This document shows positions 52,510 through 61,290 of a stretch of DNA of 64,000 nt, piece after piece. How positions within the stretch are numbered: position 1 is the first letter of the stretch; each line of letters begins with the position of its first letter. The stretch is from Holophaga foetida DSM 6591 (GTDB taxonomy: Bacteria > Acidobacteriota > Holophagae > Holophagales > Holophagaceae). The stretch spans positions 1,889,477 through 1,953,476 of the forward strand of contig NZ_KI912268.1 of assembly GCF_000242615.2 (NCBI RefSeq), read 5' to 3'. Made by a program: the position numbers and the translations under genes. The notes under the pieces are model-generated. The model worked only from the letters and a program-made list of their open reading frames with translations, searched no databases and was not told where the DNA came from.

Positions 52510-53160
52510 GTGGCCCCAAACACCCACACTTCCGATCCATGGATGAAAGGCCTCTGCCTGGTGACGGACCGGGGGGCATGCGCAGGCCGCCCCCTGGAGG
52601 AGGTGGTGCGCCTCGCCCTCCAGGGGGGCATCGCCTCCGTTCAGCTACGGGAGAAGGACCTGGGCACCCGGGACTTCGTGACCCAGGCGAAGGCCCTCAA
52701 GGCCCTGCTCGGCGCCACCCCCCTCATCATCAACGACCGGGTGGACGTGGCCCTGGCCTGTGGCGCTGCGGGTGTCCACGTGGGCCAGAGCGACATGGAT
52801 CCGAGCGACGCCCGGCGCATCCTGGGATCGGGCGCCATCATCGGCCTTTCGGTGGAGACCTGGGAGGACGTGGAGCGGGCCCAGCAGCAGCCCGTGGACT
52901 ACCTGGGCGTGAGCCCGGTCTTCGGGACCCCCACCAAGACCAACACCAAAGGCGCCTGGGGCCTCGAAGGGATTGCCCGCATCCGGACCTTCTCCCGGCA
53001 CCCCCTGGTGGCCATCGGCGGCATCCACGCGGGGAACGTGGAAGCCATCGTCCGGGCAGGTGCCGAAGGCATCGCCGTGGTGTCGGCCATCTGCGGAGCG
53101 GAGGATCCGGAGGCGGCGACGAGGAGCCTGGCGGGGGGCATCCGGCGCGCTCAGACCTGA
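52510..53160 (+). CDS. thiE: Thiamine phosphate synthase
   Basis: 216 residues, a TIM barrel with LVTDRG at the N-terminus, QLREKD, INDRVDVAL, GVHVGQSDM, the phosphate loop GTPTKTN and AIGGIHAGN. It joins the thiazole phosphate made by ThiM with the pyrimidine pyrophosphate. A GTG start at 52510 is assumed from its position 3 bp after thiM; an internal ATG at 52543 is also possible. The 3' end overlaps the convergent parE-like gene by 10 bp. Confidence 0.92.
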   Translation: MAPNTHTSDPWMKGLCLVTDRGACAGRPLEEVVRLALQGGIASVQLREKDLGTRDFVTQAKALKALLGATPLIINDRVDVALACGAAGVHVGQSDMDPSDARRILGSGAIIGLSVETWEDVERAQQQPVDYLGVSPVFGTPTKTNTKGAWGLEGIARIRTFSRHPLVAIGGIHAGNVEAIVRAGAEGIAVVSAICGAEDPEAATRSLAGGIRRAQT

Positions 53161-53465
53161 TCGCTTCCCTCAAAGGTGTCGGGCCCCGTCATTTCTTCCT
53201 GACGGTGCACATAGGTGATCACAAGCCCTTTGTCGTGGTGCTCGTACAGAATCCGGAGAGGTTTGACCAGCACCTCCCGGTAGAAACCTGGGCCGAACTC
53301 GGGAACCCACCGTCCCATCTCCGGGTAGTCAGCCAAACGCCGCAGGCTCCGGTCCACCCTTGCCCGAAGCAGACGGGCCGCCTCTGGGTTGAAAGCGCCG
53401 ATGTAGTCGAGACGCTCCGCAAACTGTTCAGCAGCGGGCTCGGTCCAGAGGATTTTCAGGCCCAT
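53151..53465 (-). CDS. ParE/RelE-type toxin
   Basis: 104 residues: ILWTEPAAEQFAERLDYIGAFNPEAARLLRARVDRSLRRLADYPEMGRW then FYREVLVKPLRILYEHHDKG, the typical ParE/RelE layout. RelE types cut mRNA on ribosomes, ParE types inhibit gyrase. Here the pattern leans to ParE. Its start overlaps the antitoxin gene by 10 bp. Confidence 0.85.
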   Translation of the reverse strand: MGLKILWTEPAAEQFAERLDYIGAFNPEAARLLRARVDRSLRRLADYPEMGRWVPEFGPGFYREVLVKPLRILYEHHDKGLVITYVHRQEEMTGPDTFEGSDQV

Positions 53466-53716
53466 TTTGCCGTCCGGAGAAGAACCTCCTCATGGGATAG
53501 AGTCCGCCCCTCGGCCATGGCCTGCTGACCACGGATGATGCCCTCCAGCAGCGCCAGTTTCCGTTCCTGCATGCGATAGCTGACGACATCCATCAGGACC
53601 GCAGCTTCCCGGCCATGTTCGGTGATGACCAGCGGCTCCTGATCCCTCTGGAGTGCCGCAATGATATCCGTGGCCTTGCGCTTGATATCGGTGACGGGCA
53701 CCAGTCTGGGCAGCAT
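53456..53716 (-). CDS. Phd/YefM-type antitoxin
   Basis: 86 residues. The N-terminal PVTDIKRKATDIIAALQRDQEPLVITEHGREAAVLMD is the Phd/YefM DNA-binding fold; the C-terminal part should wrap the toxin. It precedes and overlaps the toxin gene, the standard order. GGAGGTGCGAC lies before the ATG. Confidence 0.87.
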   Translation of the reverse strand: MLPRLVPVTDIKRKATDIIAALQRDQEPLVITEHGREAAVLMDVVSYRMQERKLALLEGIIRGQQAMAEGRTLSHEEVLLRTAKWA

Positions 53717-53764
53717 GTCGCACCTCCAATACAGGGGAATCCAGAGTGATACTATTCTAATACA

Positions 53765-53770
53765 ATTATA
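53765..53770 (-). promoter_or_regulatory. -10 box of toxin-antitoxin operon
   Basis: On the minus strand GGTATAATTG gives a perfect TATAAT about 50 bp before the antitoxin start, in an AT-rich spot. The -35 region is weak. The nearby AT-rich sequence may be the autoregulatory operator. Confidence 0.5.
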
Positions 53771-53794
53771 CCACTCCAGTAAGATCCCCCGTAG

Positions 53795-55924
53795 CTACTC
53801 CATGAAGCCCCGGTCCCGCATCAGGGCGTCGGTGTTCACATCCCGGCCCCGGAAGGCCCGGAAGGCCTCGGTGGGGTCCATGGTGTTCCCGATCGAAAGC
53901 ACGCAGTCGTGGAAACGCTTGGCCACGGCGGGGTCCCAGGGGCCCTTGCCCTCCTGGAAGGCCTCCCAGGCATCCGCCACCAGGGCGTCGGCCCAGAGGT
54001 AGGAGTAGTAGCCTGCGGAGTACCCGTCCCCCGAAAAGATGTGGTTGAACTGGGTGGGACGATGGCGCATGACGATCTCGGAGGGCATCCCCAGCCGGGC
54101 CAGCTCCTCCCGCTCGAACGTGATGGGATCGATGGTCTGGCCCCCAGCCAGGTGGTATTTCATGTCAATGACCGCGGAGGCCAGGAACTCCATGGTCTTG
54201 AAGCCCTCGTTGAAGGTGGAGGCCCGCTTGATCTTCGCCACCAGCTCCGCCGGGATGGGCTTGCCGGTCTTGTAGTGGAGGGCGAAGCGGTTCAGGACCT
54301 CGGGGGTCAGGAGCCAGTGCTCATTGATCTGGGAAGGGAACTCCACGAAGTCCCGGGCCACGGCGGTGCCTGCCAGGGAGGGGTATTTCACGTCCGAGAG
54401 CATGCTGTGGAGGGCATGGCCGAACTCGTGGAACATGGTCTCGGCATCATCCCAGGAGACGAGTACAGGCTCCCCCGGGGCCCCCTTGGTGAAGTTGGAG
54501 TTGTTGGAAACGATGGGGGTGATGGCGCCGTCGAGCTTCTCCTGCCCGCGGTAGTCGTTCATCCAGGCGCCGGAGAGCTTCCCGGCCCGGGCGAAGGGGT
54601 CGAAGTACCAGAGGGCGAGGTGCTGGCCCCGGGCATTCTTGACCTCAAAGACCGAGACATCCGGGTGCTGGAGGGGCAGCCCCTTCACCAGCGTGAAGCT
54701 CAGACCATAGAGCTGACCGGCGGCCCAGAACATGCCCTCCCGGAGCTTGTCGAGCTGCATGTAGGGCTGGACCTCGTTGAAATCCAGGTCGTACTTGGCC
54801 TTGCGGAGCTTCTCGGCGTAGAAGCGGTAGTCCCAGGGGGCCAGCTTGAAGGTCCCGCCCTCTTTGTCGATGATGGCCTGCATCTCGGCCACGTCCGCCC
54901 GGACCTGTGCTGCCGCGGGCTTCCACATGGCCTCCATCAGGGCCACGGCCCGCTCGGGGGTCCTGGCCATGGAGCGTTCCAGGGCCCAGTGGGCGTGGGT
55001 GGCGTAGCCCAGGAGCTGGGCCCGTTCGAAGCGCAGCTTGAGGATCTCGGTGATGGTGGCCTTGTTGTCGGTCTTCCCGCCGTTGTCCCCACGGTTCACG
55101 TAGGTGCGCCAAACCTTTTCGCGGAGTTGGCGATTCTCAGCGTAGGAAAGAAAGGGCTCCATGGAGGAACGGGTATTGGCGATGACCCACCTGCCCTTGA
55201 GCCCCTTGGCTTCCGCAGCCCTGGCGGCGGAGGCGCGAAAATCGGCGGGCAGGCCTGCCAAGTCAGCCTCCTTCTCGATGACGGTGAACTGACCGTCCTC
55301 CTCTGCCAGCACGTTCTGACTGAAGAGGGTGCTGAGCACGGCCAGGCGCTGGTTGATGGCTTTGATGCGGGTCTTCTGCCCGGAATTCAGCTTGGCTCCG
55401 GCCCGGACGAAGTTGGTGTAGTAGAGCCAGGCAAGGCGCTTCTGGACCGGATCCAGGCTGGCCTTGTCAGCCCCGAGATAGACCGCCTCGATGCGCTGGA
55501 AGAGGGGGCCGTTCTGGACGATTTCATCCGAAAAGGCCGCCAGCCTGGGCATGATCTCTGCCTCGATCTTCCCCACATCCCCGAGCTTGAGGGTGCTGAA
55601 GTGAACGCCTGCCAGGACGTTCACGCGCTCCAGGGCGCGCCCGGAGCGCTCCATGGCGGCGAGGGTGTTCTCGAAGGTAGGGGCTTCGGAATTGCCTGCG
55701 ATGGCCTGGATGTTCCGGCGCTGCTCCGCCATGGCCGCCTCGAAGGCAGGGAGGAAGTCCTTCGGCACAACCTTGTCCCAGGGGGGAACGCCGCCGTAGG
55801 GGCCGGTCCAGGGGGCGAGCATGGGCAGAGGGGCAGATGTCACAGGAGCCTCCGAATGGCCCGGATACGTGATCAAGGCGAAGACAAGAGGCATTCCCAG
55901 GTGCAGGCAGCTACGAATGGACAT
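53795..55924 (-). CDS. M3-family peptidyl-dipeptidase (Dcp-like)
   Basis: 709 residues. A probable signal peptide (CLHLGMPLVFALITYPGHSEA) is followed by the long helical M3 metallopeptidase. The zinc motif HEFGHALHSML and later GYSAGYYSYLWADALVADAWEAF are signatures of this family. The length matches Dcp/oligopeptidase A. It would remove dipeptides from short peptides in the periplasm. The start at 55924 follows GGGGGGAC; an ATG nine codons earlier is possible. Confidence 0.88.
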   Translation of the reverse strand: MSIRSCLHLGMPLVFALITYPGHSEAPVTSAPLPMLAPWTGPYGGVPPWDKVVPKDFLPAFEAAMAEQRRNIQAIAGNSEAPTFENTLAAMERSGRALERVNVLAGVHFSTLKLGDVGKIEAEIMPRLAAFSDEIVQNGPLFQRIEAVYLGADKASLDPVQKRLAWLYYTNFVRAGAKLNSGQKTRIKAINQRLAVLSTLFSQNVLAEEDGQFTVIEKEADLAGLPADFRASAARAAEAKGLKGRWVIANTRSSMEPFLSYAENRQLREKVWRTYVNRGDNGGKTDNKATITEILKLRFERAQLLGYATHAHWALERSMARTPERAVALMEAMWKPAAAQVRADVAEMQAIIDKEGGTFKLAPWDYRFYAEKLRKAKYDLDFNEVQPYMQLDKLREGMFWAAGQLYGLSFTLVKGLPLQHPDVSVFEVKNARGQHLALWYFDPFARAGKLSGAWMNDYRGQEKLDGAITPIVSNNSNFTKGAPGEPVLVSWDDAETMFHEFGHALHSMLSDVKYPSLAGTAVARDFVEFPSQINEHWLLTPEVLNRFALHYKTGKPIPAELVAKIKRASTFNEGFKTMEFLASAVIDMKYHLAGGQTIDPITFEREELARLGMPSEIVMRHRPTQFNHIFSGDGYSAGYYSYLWADALVADAWEAFQEGKGPWDPAVAKRFHDCVLSIGNTMDPTEAFRAFRGRDVNTDALMRDRGFME

Positions 55925-55957
55925 GGAAGGTCCCCCCAAGAAGCCCATCATACCTCT

Positions 55958-57034
55958 TCACGAAGCAGAGCAGCCGTTAGCCCAGGCCTCCAGCACCCGG
56001 AACCGCTCCCCCATCATGCCGGGCAGGGTGAGTTGAAGCAGGTTCTCCATGCGCTTGACCCGCGCCACGGAGTCCAGGGACTGCCAAGCTTCCTCCCAAT
56101 CGGCCAGGGGAGCGTGCTCCCGGATCCAGCGGCTGAGGCTGACGTGCCCGGAACCCGAAAGCCCGGCCCCCCGAAGCAGGCTTTCCAGGCGCGTGAAGTC
56201 CACATCGGCGGTGAGATCCGATTCCCCAGGCTCCTCCCACCAGCGGCCATCCACGGTGTGCCCCTTGTACCGGCGGAGGCCAGCGCCCTTGGAAAGCAGA
56301 CGGGATGCGCTCTCGCCGTAGTCGATCGCCAGGAAGAGTCCGGCCTGGAGAGCCCCGCAGAGTTCCGCCACGAGCTGGGGCAAACCCTCGCACCAGATGC
56401 TGCCATCCCCCGGCTGAAGGCCGTCCTCGGCATGGGCGGCGAACCACGCCCCGGCCTCCCCGGCGTCCGAAGCCTCCCAGCCGGGGCCGTCGGCAGTCAG
56501 CACCTCCCGCTCCCAGGCTTCCCCCGTCCAGCGCCAGGGCTGGGCTGGCAGGGCGTCGAAGAGCTCGTTCGAGAGGATCGCCCCTGAGAAGGGCGCAATC
56601 CCGTCCCCCTCCTGGATAAAGCGCGCCTTCCCGCTTTCCAGCCAGGGCTCCAGGGCCTTTGCTGCCATTTCGCGAGCCGCCGGATTGTCGTCCCGGTGCA
56701 CATAGACCAGGGCCTCGGCGAAGGCTCCCCTGGCCGCGCCCAGCAGATCCCGTCCCAGCCAGCCCCGCCCTGCCCCGGGCTCCAGTACCGTGAAGACACC
56801 GGGCCTATCCAGGCGCTCCCAGGCCCGCTCCAGCCGCAGCGCCAGGGCCTCCCCCAGCAGCGGCCCCAGATCCAGGGCCGTGTAGTAGTCCTTCCCCTCG
56901 AAACCCCAGGGGCCCAGCGGACGGCGATAGTAGCCCTGCTCCGGGTGATAGAGGGCCTGGGCCATGAAGTCGGAGGCGGGGAGGGCAAGGCTGTTTTGGC
57001 GCAACAGCTCATCAATGATCATGTGCATTTTCAT
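55958..57034 (-). CDS. MidA/NDUFAF7-like SAM-dependent methyltransferase
   Basis: 358 residues. FMAQALYHPEQGYY at the N-terminus, the SAM loop LEPGAGRGWLGRDLL and SNELFDALP are diagnostic for the DUF185/SAM_MT family that includes mitochondrial MidA, an arginine methyltransferase for complex I assembly. Bacterial roles are unclear. It lies 33 bp upstream of the M3 peptidase gene on the same strand. Confidence 0.82.
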   Translation of the reverse strand: MKMHMIIDELLRQNSLALPASDFMAQALYHPEQGYYRRPLGPWGFEGKDYYTALDLGPLLGEALALRLERAWERLDRPGVFTVLEPGAGRGWLGRDLLGAARGAFAEALVYVHRDDNPAAREMAAKALEPWLESGKARFIQEGDGIAPFSGAILSNELFDALPAQPWRWTGEAWEREVLTADGPGWEASDAGEAGAWFAAHAEDGLQPGDGSIWCEGLPQLVAELCGALQAGLFLAIDYGESASRLLSKGAGLRRYKGHTVDGRWWEEPGESDLTADVDFTRLESLLRGAGLSGSGHVSLSRWIREHAPLADWEEAWQSLDSVARVKRMENLLQLTLPGMMGERFRVLEAWANGCSAS

Positions 57035-57118
57035 CTCATGGCCTTGTCGAGGGCCCGAAACATCTTTTCGCTGAGACGGTTCATAACCACCTTCCAGGGC
57101 CGCTGAGCCCCTGTTCGC

Positions 57119-57226
57119 TCATTTCACCGGGTAGCGCTTGAACCAAGTTTCCAGGAGGCCTGGCAACTGCTCCGTAGGCATGGGGCTACTCGCAAAAGGG
57201 AAGTCCCATTGTCCAACCTCGGACAT
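57119..57226 (-). CDS. Possible 35-residue ORF
   Basis: Minus-strand ATG followed by MSEVGQWDFPFASSPMPTE... and a stop. The composition looks protein-like, but there is no clear ribosome site or family match. It could be the end of a decayed gene following the PIN protein. Confidence 0.25.
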   Translation of the reverse strand: MSEVGQWDFPFASSPMPTEQLPGLLETWFKRYPVK

Positions 57227-57240
57227 CGGGACGTCGAGAG

Positions 57241-57741
57241 CTATTGTGACGTAAGGGTCTGACCGGCACCGGCATAACTGACCAGTTCCAGCCCCAGGGC
57301 CTCCACCATCCACTCGAAGTCCTTCCGATTGTCGCTCACCAGGGGTAACCCATGGGCCAGGGCGCAGGCGGCTATCCACGTGTCGTTCAACTGGGCTTCG
57401 CGTTTGGGGTTGTTGCGATCCCGCACATGCACCCTTGCCATCTTCTCCCCTGCGGAGACGATCCGTGCCCAATGCTGTGCTACAAGGTCGGTACCGTCGA
57501 TCAGCCCGGTCTGGTCCAGGAACTCCCGGATGCCCTGGGCGTATTTCTCCCCGAGTTCGTCAGCAGGAAGCCGTTTCAGCCAAACAAGGAGTTCCGCCTC
57601 AGTGGGGAAGGCACGGATCATATCCTGGCCCTGGAGATACGCCTCGTAGCGGTGGGCGCGCTCCTCATCCTTCCGAAGCTGACCGCTTCGAAGCTTGACG
57701 AGCAAAGAAACCAAATTGGTGTCCACGACGACCAGAGGCAT
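57241..57741 (-). CDS. PIN-domain protein (VapC-like)
   Basis: 166 residues. VVVDTNLVS gives the first acidic residue, TEAELLVWL the second, QLNDTWIAACAL the third and SDNRKDF the fourth of the PIN nuclease site. VapC toxins of this type cut RNA. It begins 3 bp after the 279-residue gene upstream, which stands where an antitoxin gene would be expected but is much larger than VapB-like antitoxins. Confidence 0.82.
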   Translation of the reverse strand: MPLVVVDTNLVSLLVKLRSGQLRKDEERAHRYEAYLQGQDMIRAFPTEAELLVWLKRLPADELGEKYAQGIREFLDQTGLIDGTDLVAQHWARIVSAGEKMARVHVRDRNNPKREAQLNDTWIAACALAHGLPLVSDNRKDFEWMVEALGLELVSYAGAGQTLTSQ

Positions 57742-57744
57742 GTC

Positions 57745-58584
57745 TCACGCCCCCTCAAAATCCTTGAGGAACGCAGACAGGCTTTCGGCCGCAGCGGCGT
57801 CCAGGCTGGGAGCGAACTGGTCCAGATGAAATCCACCCACCATGGGGCGTTTGGGAGGGTGGATGCCCGCGGGATAGTCAACAGCGATCAGATCCTGGGG
57901 TTGCGGGGCAAGGATGACGCTCTCACAACGTTCAGCTTTCCAGGTTCCTTGCTTGGGGCGATGACGGCAGAGGACTTTGGCGAAAACAACTTTCCGCGCC
58001 AGTCCATCGAAACGATCCTCGGTGTAGTCGCCTGGGAAGGAACATGTCATCACGCCTTGGCTCGTGTGGACCTCGAAGGTACGATCTTTGAAATCAATCT
58101 CCAATAGGCGGCCCTGGAGATGCTGCCATTCTGGTTCAGCGGCGATGTGCTTCGAAAAGCCCAGGTAATCTTTGCGGTCGAACTCGGCTTTAAAGGCGGG
58201 TTCGTCCGGGTGCGAAGGAGGAATCCTCACGCCGAGGCTGCAACCCCGCCGAGTGAGCCTTTCAAAGGCTGTCCGCTGAGGCTTCGCCCATTTCCACCCG
58301 GTATCTGGATCAAATCCACCATTCTGAAAGTAACAACGAGCAGCTTGGCGAGCGGGATTGATTTCCCCCAAGCCGCCTGGCTGAGGGATGGAAAACCCAA
58401 CAACGGCACTACCTGCCCTTATCGATCCCGTCATTTGAATGGATTGCAGAGAGGGATCGAAAAGCTTCAAACCCTTCATCAGATCGGCAAGATCTTCGAG
58501 ATCCTCTGGGGTCAAGGCACCCTTGAGGGAACCCTTGCCGCCGATAGACAGCACGAGATCCAGCTCTTTCTTTGCTCTGGTCAT
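57745..58584 (-). CDS. Uncharacterised protein paired with PIN protein
   Basis: 279 residues, no recognised family. The N-terminus MTRAKKELDLVLSIGGKGSLKGALTPEDLEDLADLMKGLKLFDPSLQSI has helix-rich character; the rest has mixed strands (LLEIDFKDRTFEVHTSQGVMTCSFPGDY) and a segment LCRHRPKQGTWKAERCES. No signal or membrane part. A GGGAGGCGGCC site precedes the ATG. It is cotranscribed with the PIN gene and could be its regulator or antitoxin. Confidence 0.55.
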   Translation of the reverse strand: MTRAKKELDLVLSIGGKGSLKGALTPEDLEDLADLMKGLKLFDPSLQSIQMTGSIRAGSAVVGFSIPQPGGLGEINPARQAARCYFQNGGFDPDTGWKWAKPQRTAFERLTRRGCSLGVRIPPSHPDEPAFKAEFDRKDYLGFSKHIAAEPEWQHLQGRLLEIDFKDRTFEVHTSQGVMTCSFPGDYTEDRFDGLARKVVFAKVLCRHRPKQGTWKAERCESVILAPQPQDLIAVDYPAGIHPPKRPMVGGFHLDQFAPSLDAAAAESLSAFLKDFEGA

Positions 58585-58731
58585 GGCCGCCTCCCGTGGA
58601 ACACCCCATCTTCTCGTTTTCAAGGCTCTCTCACCAAGCCCTTTCGCATGGGCAGCAAGGCCGAGGCGTGGCGGGTGTTGTTGGAGATAGTGCCGTGTTT
58701 CCAGGAACAGAGCTTATAAAGCAATGCTTCA

Positions 58732-61290
58732 TCAATCACCTTCCCCAACAGGCCACTTCTCCACCATCCAGGGCAACAGCCACTGGGTCACCAGGAGGGC
58801 CAGGGCCACGCCGCCGAGGGCCGCCAGCCCGAGTCCCCGGAGGCCCCGATAGCCGCTGAAGACCAGACCGCCGAAGCCTGCCAGGGTGGTGCAGGCGCAT
58901 ACGGCATTGACCTTGGCCACCCGGGCAGCGGCGCCGGATTCGTGGCGGGAACGGTGCAACAGGTTCATGGCGGTGTCCACGCTGACCCCCAGGGTGATGG
59001 GGATGGCCACGAGGCTCAGGAAGGTGAGGGGCTCCCCCGTCAGGCCGAGGGAACCCAGCACGCCGAGCTGGCCCGCCACCAGGGGCACCAGGGCCAGGAA
59101 GAAGAAGCGCCAGCTCCGCCCGAAGATCGCCACCACGAGGAGGACCGCCGCAAAGGCAAGCCCGATGACCTGCAGGAGGGATTCCCGGGCCACCTCCTTG
59201 ATGGCCCGGAAGAGGGGCCGGGTGCCCACCATCCGGGCTCCCACGGCCTTCGCCTCGGCTTCCACCCGGTCCTGGGCGGCTTCCGGCAGACGGAGGGGGA
59301 GCGCCAGATAGGAGGATGCGGGAGCCGCGCTGCGATGTCGCTGGAACCAGTGCATAACGGTCCAGGGGTCCTTCCGGCGTTCCGAAGCAGGCGGCGGCAG
59401 GAGGCCCTGGATGGATAGGGGAGCGGCAAGCGGGTTTTCTGCGCTGGCCCGGAGGGCCGCCAGGGGGCGCTCCAGAGCCACGGGGTCCAGCCCGGCGCGG
59501 GCCGCCTCCTCCAGGGTGCGGCGGTACCAGGTCTCGGAGCCGAGCACCATCCGCAGTTCCTGGGAGGGCGTCTCCCAGGCGGGCATGGGAACCCCTTCCC
59601 GCCGCAGGACCTCGGTGATGCGGTTCCAGCGCTGGGCGAAGTGCTCGGGATCATCCAGGGGAATCTGCAATTCCAGGGGCTGGAGCCCCGCCCCCAGGGC
59701 CTTTCCGAGGGATTCCTGGAGCCTCAGGGCCGGATTGCCGGTCTGGCGGAAGCGGCGGAGATCCTCCTCCCAGGTCATGCGGCGGGCCCCCCAGGCCGCC
59801 AGGACGAGAAGCAGTCCCGAGAGGACCAGCTTCCACGGCTTCACGGGCCTCGGAACAGCAAGGGGCGCCTCCCGGCGGGCGAAGACCCCCCTCCCCTTGT
59901 CCAGGGCCAGGAGCAGGGCCGGCAGCACCAGGAAGCTGGAGGCGAGGCAGGCCAGGAGCCCCAGGCCTGCGGTCAGGCCAAGATCCCGGAAGCCCGGGAA
60001 GGGGGTGAAGGTGCAGGCAAGGAAGGCCAGAGCCGTAGCCAGAGTCCCCGTCACCACCCCGGGACCGGTGCCCAGGAGGGCCAGGCGAAGAGCCATGGGC
60101 TTGGAACGTCCCGCCTGCCGCTCCTCCCGGTAGCGACTGAAGATCAGGATCCCCACATCGTCACCGATGCCCAGAAGCACGGCTCCGAAAGCCGCAGCCA
60201 TGAGGTTGAGCCGACCCAGGAGCCAGCCCGTCAGCCCCAGGGCCCAGAGCATCCCCAGGAGGAGGGGCCCCACCACATAGCCGTACCCCGCCAGGGTCCG
60301 GAAGCCGATCCAGTAGACCACCCCGATGAGGACGAAGCTGAGGACAAGGCTCAGGACCACCTCCCGCCCCAGCTGCTGGGACTCCCAGTAGGCGATGGCA
60401 TGGGCGCCGGTGGCCTGGATGGGGAAGGACCGTCCGGAAGTGGGCGCAAGCGCCCCCTCCACATCCTCCAGGCTGGCCCTGCGGGGAAGCTCTCCCTGGG
60501 CGCCCCGCCCAACCCAGGCCAGGACTTTGGCTGTGCTCCTGGCATCGGAACTGGGGAAGTCCAGGACCAGGGGGACCAGGACGAAACGGGCATCCCTGGT
60601 TTCCAGATAGCCGGTCTTCAGCTTCAGGGGGAAGTTTGAGAGGCCGCGATGGGCCCGTTCCACGGTCTCGCTCTGAAGAGGGAAGCGGTCCCGGAGCCCG
60701 AGGGGATCCACCGCTGCGATCCGGGCCTTGGCTGGATCGGGGGAGCCGAGATCCCTGGCGGTGGCCTGGAAGCGCCGCCGCACTTCCGCCGGGTCAGTGA
60801 GGGAGGCCAGACGGTCCCCCAGAAGGACGGGCGCCAAGGCGTACAGTTCTTCCGTCACGAGACGGTTGGCGGGGGGATCCCCCTCCAGAAAGCTCCCGGC
60901 CACCAGCAGGGGCGGCCAGAGGGAAGCCCCCATGGGACCGGGGACGGGAACGGGCTGAGAGATGCGCCCCTCGCCGCTCATGCCGTTCATCGGGACGCCA
61001 TTCTCCGAGAGGAGCTTCTCCACAAGGCCCTCGGCCCAGGCCTGGCGGGCTTCCAGATTCGCGGCCTCCCCCTCAGCCGCCAGCCAGAGGATCTCCTGGC
61101 GCCCGACTCCGGCCTCGATGCTGGCCTTGACCACGGGATGCTCCGTAGGGAGCAGGCTGAAGAGGTCCAGACGCCGCTCGATCCGGCAGGCCCCGGCACC
61201 CAGCAGCAGGGTCAGGAGGATAAGGACCGCCCACCTCCCCCGGGTTCGCTTCAGATGGAGGTGCAGCAGAAGGCGGAGCAGACGCTTCAT
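58732..61290 (-). CDS. RND/MMPL-type exporter
   Basis: 852 residues with two similar halves, each a large extracytoplasmic loop and about six membrane helices (for example GIGDDVGILIFSRYREER in the first bundle and GVSVDTAMNLLHRSR in the second, the matching Asp-containing helices). This is the MMPL/RND predicted-exporter layout for lipids or hydrophobic compounds. ATG at 61290 is chosen because it overlaps the stop of the DnaC-like gene by four bases and starts with a helix. Confidence 0.8.
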   Translation of the reverse strand: MKRLLRLLLHLHLKRTRGRWAVLILLTLLLGAGACRIERRLDLFSLLPTEHPVVKASIEAGVGRQEILWLAAEGEAANLEARQAWAEGLVEKLLSENGVPMNGMSGEGRISQPVPVPGPMGASLWPPLLVAGSFLEGDPPANRLVTEELYALAPVLLGDRLASLTDPAEVRRRFQATARDLGSPDPAKARIAAVDPLGLRDRFPLQSETVERAHRGLSNFPLKLKTGYLETRDARFVLVPLVLDFPSSDARSTAKVLAWVGRGAQGELPRRASLEDVEGALAPTSGRSFPIQATGAHAIAYWESQQLGREVVLSLVLSFVLIGVVYWIGFRTLAGYGYVVGPLLLGMLWALGLTGWLLGRLNLMAAAFGAVLLGIGDDVGILIFSRYREERQAGRSKPMALRLALLGTGPGVVTGTLATALAFLACTFTPFPGFRDLGLTAGLGLLACLASSFLVLPALLLALDKGRGVFARREAPLAVPRPVKPWKLVLSGLLLVLAAWGARRMTWEEDLRRFRQTGNPALRLQESLGKALGAGLQPLELQIPLDDPEHFAQRWNRITEVLRREGVPMPAWETPSQELRMVLGSETWYRRTLEEAARAGLDPVALERPLAALRASAENPLAAPLSIQGLLPPPASERRKDPWTVMHWFQRHRSAAPASSYLALPLRLPEAAQDRVEAEAKAVGARMVGTRPLFRAIKEVARESLLQVIGLAFAAVLLVVAIFGRSWRFFFLALVPLVAGQLGVLGSLGLTGEPLTFLSLVAIPITLGVSVDTAMNLLHRSRHESGAAARVAKVNAVCACTTLAGFGGLVFSGYRGLRGLGLAALGGVALALLVTQWLLPWMVEKWPVGEGD

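Noticed and set aside
53909..56587. An 892-codon open frame on the plus strand opposite the M3 peptidase and MidA-like genes
   Set aside because: It is antisense to two clear family members, rich in Gly/Gln/Leu as expected from high-GC shadow frames, and matches no domain.
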